NCBI RefSeq assembly: GCF_030696665.1
Contig: NZ_JAUYRV010000028.1
Coordinates: 62,001 to 126,000, forward strand
Direction of reading: 5' to 3'
From: Novosphingobium sp.
GTDB lineage: Bacteria > Pseudomonadota > Alphaproteobacteria > Sphingomonadales > Sphingomonadaceae
Length of the DNA stretch: 64,000 bases
Shown here piece by piece: positions 60,075-64,000 of this stretch. A model generated the notes under the pieces. The model was not told the DNA's origin. It was given only the letters and a program-made list of their open reading frames with translations, and did no database searches. Both the position numbers and the translations under genes were made by a program. How positions within the stretch are numbered: position 1 is the first letter of the stretch; each line of letters opens with the position of its first letter.

Positions 60075-61892
60075 GTGCAGCTTTCCGATTTCGCAGGCTT
60101 TCCCAATCTTGTTGCAATGTTCCTCGACCGCGCAGGGCATCGCGGTGACAGCCCGTTCCTGTGGGCCAAAAAGCAGGGTGCTTGGGCTTCAATCAGCTGG
60201 GCCGAGGCGGCACGGCAGGTTTGCGTGCTGGCCGAATCGTTGCGCATGCTGGGGCTGAACCCCGGTGACCGTGTGGCGCTGGTATCCGAAAACCGGCCCG
60301 AATGGTGCATTGCCGACCATGCGATCATGGCGGCAGGGCTGGTCACTGTGCCGACCTACATCACCAATACCGAGCGGGATCACCTGCACATTCTGGAGAA
60401 TTCTGGCGCGCGGGCGGTGATCGTATCGACCGCCAAGCTGTCGCAACCGCTGCTGCCTGCGGCACTTTCGGCACCTGGGGTGGAGCACGTGATCGGCATG
60501 GAGCCGCTGCGGCAGATGCAGGCCGGGAAACTGGCGTTCCATGATTGGTCCGCTTTGACTGAAGGCGATGGCGCGGCGGCGCGGCGCGCGGTGGATGCGC
60601 GTATGGCGGGCGTGGGGCGGAACGATCTGGCCTGCATCATCTACACCAGCGGCACCGGCGGCAGCCCGCGCGGGGTGCGCCTGCACCACGGTTCGATCCT
60701 GTGCAATGTGGAAGGCGCAGCGTTCATCCTTGCGGAGGATCTGGGCTGGGGTGAGGAAGTGTTCCTTTCGTTCCTGCCGCTGTCCCACGCCTATGAGCAT
60801 ACGGGCGGGCAATATCTGCCGATCGGCATGGGCGCGCAGATCTACTATTCGGAAGGTCTGGAAAAGCTCGCCTCGAACATCGAGGAAGTGCGTCCTACGT
60901 TGATGGTGGTCGTGCCGCGCCTGTTTGAGGTGCTGCGCACGCGGATCATGAAGCAGGTGGAAAAGCAGGGTAAGGTTGCCAACTATCTGATGGACCGCGC
61001 GCTGGGCATTGGCGGACGCAAGGCCGCCGGCAAAGGCCGCATCGTTGATCTGCCGATGAGCCTGATCCTTGATCGCACGCTGCGGCCCAAGATCAAGGCG
61101 CGGTTCGGTGGGCGGATGAAAGCGATGGTTTCGGGCGGGGCACCGCTCAATCCCGATGTCGGCGTGTTCTTCGACGCGATGGGGCTGACCATGCTGCAAG
61201 GCTATGGCCAGACCGAGGCAGGGCCGGTCATCTCGTGCAATCGGCCGAGGGCGGGCATCGGGATGAACACGGTCGGCCCGCCGATGAAGGGCGTTGAGTT
61301 GAAGATTGCCGAGGACGGTGAAATCCTCGTTCGGGGCGAACTGGTGATGCACGGCTATTGGCAGAATGAGGCCGAGACTGCCCGCGCCATCCCCAAGGAA
61401 GGGCCGAATGCGGGCTGGCTGCATACCGGTGACATCGGGCATCTGGATTCCAAGGGCCGTATTGTGATCACCGACCGCAAGAAGGACATGATCGTCAACG
61501 ACAAGGGCGACAATGTCTCTCCGCAGAAGATCGAAGGCATGCTGACGCTGCAGCCCGAGATTTTGCAGGCGATGGTGAGCGGCGACAAGCGGCCCTATAT
61601 CGTTGGCCTGATCGTGCCCGATCCCGAGTGGGCGCTCGAATGGGCGCGCGCGCAAGGCGAGACGTTTGATTTCAGGGCCTTGCAGGATTTGCCGGCGTTC
61701 CGCAACGCAGTGCGCGCGGCGGTGGACCGGGTGAACAAGGAGCTTTCGGTGATAGAGAAAGTCCGCCAGTTCGCCTTTGCGGATGAGGCGTTCAGCATCG
61801 ATAACGAGGAAATGACGCCGAGCTTGAAGATCCGGCGGCACAAGATCCGCGAGCGTTATGGCGCGCGGGTGGACGCGCTTTACAAGGCCTGA
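60075..61892 (+). CDS. Long-chain fatty-acid CoA ligase (AMP-dependent synthetase)
   Basis: 605 residues from a GTG at 60075 (MQLSDFAGFP), with GAGGAA six bases upstream; a second GTG at 60012 would add 21 residues. ANL-superfamily motif A3 reads IYTSGTGGSPRGVRLHH (variant of YTSGTTGxPKG), and the A8/A10 blocks LHTGDIGHLDSKGRIVITDRKKDMIVNDKGDNVSP and SLKIRRHKIRERY are complete. Length and motifs fit FadD15/FACS types that activate long-chain acids. Specificity is not determinable. Confidence 0.92.
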   Translation: MQLSDFAGFPNLVAMFLDRAGHRGDSPFLWAKKQGAWASISWAEAARQVCVLAESLRMLGLNPGDRVALVSENRPEWCIADHAIMAAGLVTVPTYITNTERDHLHILENSGARAVIVSTAKLSQPLLPAALSAPGVEHVIGMEPLRQMQAGKLAFHDWSALTEGDGAAARRAVDARMAGVGRNDLACIIYTSGTGGSPRGVRLHHGSILCNVEGAAFILAEDLGWGEEVFLSFLPLSHAYEHTGGQYLPIGMGAQIYYSEGLEKLASNIEEVRPTLMVVVPRLFEVLRTRIMKQVEKQGKVANYLMDRALGIGGRKAAGKGRIVDLPMSLILDRTLRPKIKARFGGRMKAMVSGGAPLNPDVGVFFDAMGLTMLQGYGQTEAGPVISCNRPRAGIGMNTVGPPMKGVELKIAEDGEILVRGELVMHGYWQNEAETARAIPKEGPNAGWLHTGDIGHLDSKGRIVITDRKKDMIVNDKGDNVSPQKIEGMLTLQPEILQAMVSGDKRPYIVGLIVPDPEWALEWARAQGETFDFRALQDLPAFRNAVRAAVDRVNKELSVIEKVRQFAFADEAFSIDNEEMTPSLKIRRHKIRERYGARVDALYKA

Positions 61893-61897
61893 CCTTC

Positions 61898-62027
61898 ATC
61901 CTCCCCGCAGGCGGGGAGGTGGCAGCCGCAGGCTGACGGAGGGGCTTCTCCACAGAGTGCAGCGTTTCAGGCATGGCCCCCTCCACCACCCTTCGGGCGG
62001 TCCCCCTCCCCGCTAGCGGGGAGGATG
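61898..62027. repeat. Pair of family D palindromic repeats
   Basis: Copies of CCTCCCCGCAGGCGGGGAGG and CCTCCCCGCTAGCGGGGAGG at about 61900-61919 and 62004-62024 between the convergent acyl-CoA ligase and LytTR genes. Confidence 0.85.
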
Positions 62028-62031
62028 AAAG

Positions 62032-62781
62032 TCAGCGTCCCGCCATTGCCTTTACCCGCGCCAGATAGGTCCGGCCGATACGCTGCAGCGATCCGTCCAG
62101 CAGTTCTGCCGACCACACGCCAAGGCCATCGTGCTTCAGCCCGGCGATGCGATCACGCCGCACGATGGTGGAGCGGTGGAGGCGGATGAAACATTCGGGA
62201 TCAAGCCGGGCCTCCAGCCCTGCAATGGTGTGGAGCATCATGTAGCTGCGCCCTTGCCCGTTCTGATGGCCGACGTGGAGCCGCACGTAATCGCGCTCGG
62301 CATCGATGCGTTCAAGGTCGCTCGCTGCCACGCGGATCAGTTCGGAGCGGTGCGGCACCCAGAATTCCTCGATCCATTCGCTGGCGGGTTTTTCCGGGGT
62401 GAGCGGCGTTTCGGGCGGCGCGGCGCGGCGGGCCTGCGCGCGTTCGACTGCGCGCTCCAACCGCTCCTGCGCCACGGGTTTGAGGACATAGTCCACCGCG
62501 TCGCAATCGAACGCTTCAACCGCGAAATCATCGTGGGCGGTCACGAAGACCACGGCGGGGCGGTTGGCCTGTCCAGCCAGCGCGCGGGCCACGCCAAGGC
62601 CATCGACTTCGGGCATGGTCATGTCGAGCAGGACCAGATCGGGGGTCAGTGCCGCGATCAGGCGCAGCGCCGCAGCGCCATCGCTGGCGGTGCCCACCAC
62701 CTGCAGCGCAGGGATGCGCGCGCACAGGATCTGCATGCGTTCAACCGCAAGCGGTTCGTCATCGACAATCAGCGTCCGCAT
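62032..62781 (-). CDS. LytTR-type response regulator
   Basis: 249 residues. The receiver domain has MRTLIVDDEPLA, the phospho-acceptor LVLLDMTMPEVDG (Asp53) and KPVAQERL; the C-terminal LytTR DNA-binding domain begins near residue 145 (ELIRVAASDLERIDAERDYVRLHVG, then HRSTIVRRDRIAGLKHDG). GGGGAC stands six bases before the ATG at 62781; an earlier ATG at 62802 would overlap the kinase stop. Its targets are unknown. It pairs with the upstream kinase. Confidence 0.93.
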   Translation of the reverse strand: MRTLIVDDEPLAVERMQILCARIPALQVVGTASDGAAALRLIAALTPDLVLLDMTMPEVDGLGVARALAGQANRPAVVFVTAHDDFAVEAFDCDAVDYVLKPVAQERLERAVERAQARRAAPPETPLTPEKPASEWIEEFWVPHRSELIRVAASDLERIDAERDYVRLHVGHQNGQGRSYMMLHTIAGLEARLDPECFIRLHRSTIVRRDRIAGLKHDGLGVWSAELLDGSLQRIGRTYLARVKAMAGR

Positions 62782-62791
62782 TTCGTCCCCA

Positions 62792-64000
62792 TCAGCATTC
62801 ATTTCGCACCACCGGCATGGTCAGCACGGTGGCGTATCCGCCCGCCGGAAGCGGGCCGCTTTCCACTTTCGCCTCGTCGCCGAAGCGGGCGATCATGCGG
62901 CTTTTCACGTTTTCCAGCCCGATGCCGGTGCTGCCGCTGGCAAGGCCTTCGCCCGGTCCGTCGTCCGCCACGGTGAGGATCAGAAAACCGCCCGCCTCGC
63001 GCGCGGAAATGCGGATCGTGACCGGGCGGATTGTGGTGGAGACGCCGTATTTGATCGAGTTTTCGACCAGCGGTTGCAGGATCATGCCCGGCACGCAGGC
63101 GCTCATCAGATCGTCAGGCACATCGAATTCGCAGCGCAGCCGTTCGGGGAAACGCACCGCCTCGATTTCAAGGTAGTGGCGCTGCAACGCGATCTCGTCT
63201 TCCAGCGGCATGTCGGTGGTGGGATCACCGGCAAGGCTGTGGCGATAGAAACGGGAGATTGACTGGATCATCTTCTCGGCCTGTTCAGCGCGCCCGACCA
63301 TGACCAAAGCTGACAGGGAATTCAATGTGTTGAACAGGAAATGCGGGTTCACCTGATAGCGCAGGGAGCGCAGTTCGGCGGCCTTGGCAGCGCGGCGATA
63401 TTCGCCCTCGCGGTACTCCGCCGCGCGCAACTGTTCGCCATTGCCAAGCGCGAGGTAGAGCGCGGCCCAGGCGATCAGGAGGAAATAACGGCCCAGCGCC
63501 ACATCGGTGAGTTGCCGCCACAGGCCTTCCTTTTCCACCAGTTTGCGGATCACGGTGACCTTGCTGGCGGTGGCGAGTTCTTCGGTTTCAGCAGCGGGCA
63601 AGCTTGCGGAGGGAGCGGGCACAGGCGGGGCGTTTGCAATCGCAGCCTTCGTTGCGGCTGATGCTGCAGGCGATCTCGCTGGTCGGGGAGATGATGCCGC
63701 ATCAGGCTCTCGCGGGTCTGGTGCAATACGTTGCCGCGCAGCCTCTGCACGCGCCTGTGCCAGCGCGACCCTGCGCGCGACTTCGGCCTGACGGAGTGCG
63801 ATCTGCGCGTCGCGGCGGGCAATGTCTCGAAGTGCCGTTGCATCGGAAATGGCGGGCGGCGCGGGAGGTACTGCGCTTGCGGCAGGCTGCGGTGGTTCAG
63901 GCGGGACTGGTGGTGCTACCAGCACGCTTGCGATTTCCCCATCGCCATCCACGCGGTAGATTTTGCCGCCGGTGCGCAATTCGGAGCGGCCATCGGCATA
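62792..64000 (-). CDS. LytS/YehU-type sensor histidine kinase (partial, N-terminus outside window)
   Basis: About 402 codons are visible and the frame is open at the right edge; the true start is beyond it. A membrane segment (YFLLIAWAALYLAL) is followed by the phospho-acceptor H box RYQVNPHFLFNTLNSLSALV and the ATP-binding G box DDGPGEGLASGSTGIGLENVKSRM of the His_kinase/HATPase_c type used with LytTR regulators. The visible N-terminal part is Pro/Ala-rich with a long helical linker (RREVALRQAEVARR-type). An input domain is not visible. Confidence 0.9.
   Translation of the reverse strand, partial: YADGRSELRTGGKIYRVDGDGEIASVLVAPPVPPEPPQPAASAVPPAPPAISDATALRDIARRDAQIALRQAEVARRVALAQARAEAARQRIAPDPREPDAASSPRPARSPAASAATKAAIANAPPVPAPSASLPAAETEELATASKVTVIRKLVEKEGLWRQLTDVALGRYFLLIAWAALYLALGNGEQLRAAEYREGEYRRAAKAAELRSLRYQVNPHFLFNTLNSLSALVMVGRAEQAEKMIQSISRFYRHSLAGDPTTDMPLEDEIALQRHYLEIEAVRFPERLRCEFDVPDDLMSACVPGMILQPLVENSIKYGVSTTIRPVTIRISAREAGGFLILTVADDGPGEGLASGSTGIGLENVKSRMIARFGDEAKVESGPLPAGGYATVLTMPVVRNEC

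Noticed and set aside
60189..61841. 550-codon antisense frame inside the acyl-CoA ligase gene
   Set aside because: Shadow of the real gene; composition is biased by GC and no start with a ribosome binding site was seen.
1..64000. Origin of replication, tRNA, rRNA, CRISPR, IS element or prophage
   Set aside because: No DnaA-box cluster, tRNA cloverleaf signature, repeat-spacer array, transposase or phage gene was seen on either strand.

Overview
The window is chromosomal DNA of a high-GC alphaproteobacterium, most likely a sphingomonad close to Novosphingobium. The support is indirect: protein sequence character, the parB-parA-rsmG-mnmG-mnmE block with parS sites, a 1556-residue NAD-glutamate dehydrogenase, a SUF operon headed by an Rrf2 regulator, and many short intergenic palindromic repeats of the kind common in sphingomonads. 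I see no rRNA, tRNA, CRISPR array, insertion sequence or prophage. Almost all of it is coding, genes are packed in short operons, and neighbours often overlap by ATGA.

1-3.6 kb (minus): a carotenoid-oxygenase family gene running off the left edge, a CmcJ/NvfI-like oxidoreductase and an acyl-CoA dehydrogenase. 3.8-9.9 kb (minus): chromosome segregation and tRNA modification genes (mnmE, mnmG, rsmG, parA, parB), with at least three strong and two weaker parS sites inside or between them, so this is probably the origin-proximal centromere region. 10-14 kb: NTF2-like protein, RNA polymerase omega, a low-GC small gene coupled to dnaB, and a diguanylate cyclase. 14.1-18 kb (plus): UPF0262, a degenerate GH25 protein, cytidine deaminase, dCTP deaminase and a saccharopine-dehydrogenase-like protein. 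18-24.3 kb: a globin/NsrR-type divergent pair for nitric oxide stress, a lipoprotein, adenosine kinase, a CBS protein, an A-type Fe-S carrier, exonuclease III, exported MsrA and a Fur/Zur regulator. 24.4-28.9 kb: dxs, tadA, rpmB, a phytase-like esterase and exported MsrB.

29-38.6 kb: a P450, an ABC-2 exporter, queG, a ferredoxin reductase, a serine hydrolase, and modABC with a short ModC. 38.6-46.2 kb (minus): NAD-glutamate dehydrogenase, a luciferase-like monooxygenase, a TPR protein and an alpha/beta hydrolase. 46.2-50.4 kb (plus): thrS preceded by a threonine-rich leader ORF with mutually exclusive stems, then a TauE/SafE transporter and a protein of unknown function. 50.4-56.7 kb (minus): a full SUF operon (regulator, sufB, a nuclease-fold protein, sufC, sufD, sufS, sufT-like, sufA). 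56.8-62 kb: a candidate small RNA, pyrD, ggt and a long-chain acyl-CoA ligase. 62-64 kb (minus): a LytTR response regulator and its histidine kinase, cut by the right edge.

The observations I rate highest are the putative ribosome-mediated attenuator in front of thrS (46272-46398), the candidate terminator-ended small RNA at 56795-56911, a palindromic repeat that has become part of the sufS reading frame, and the parS cluster.
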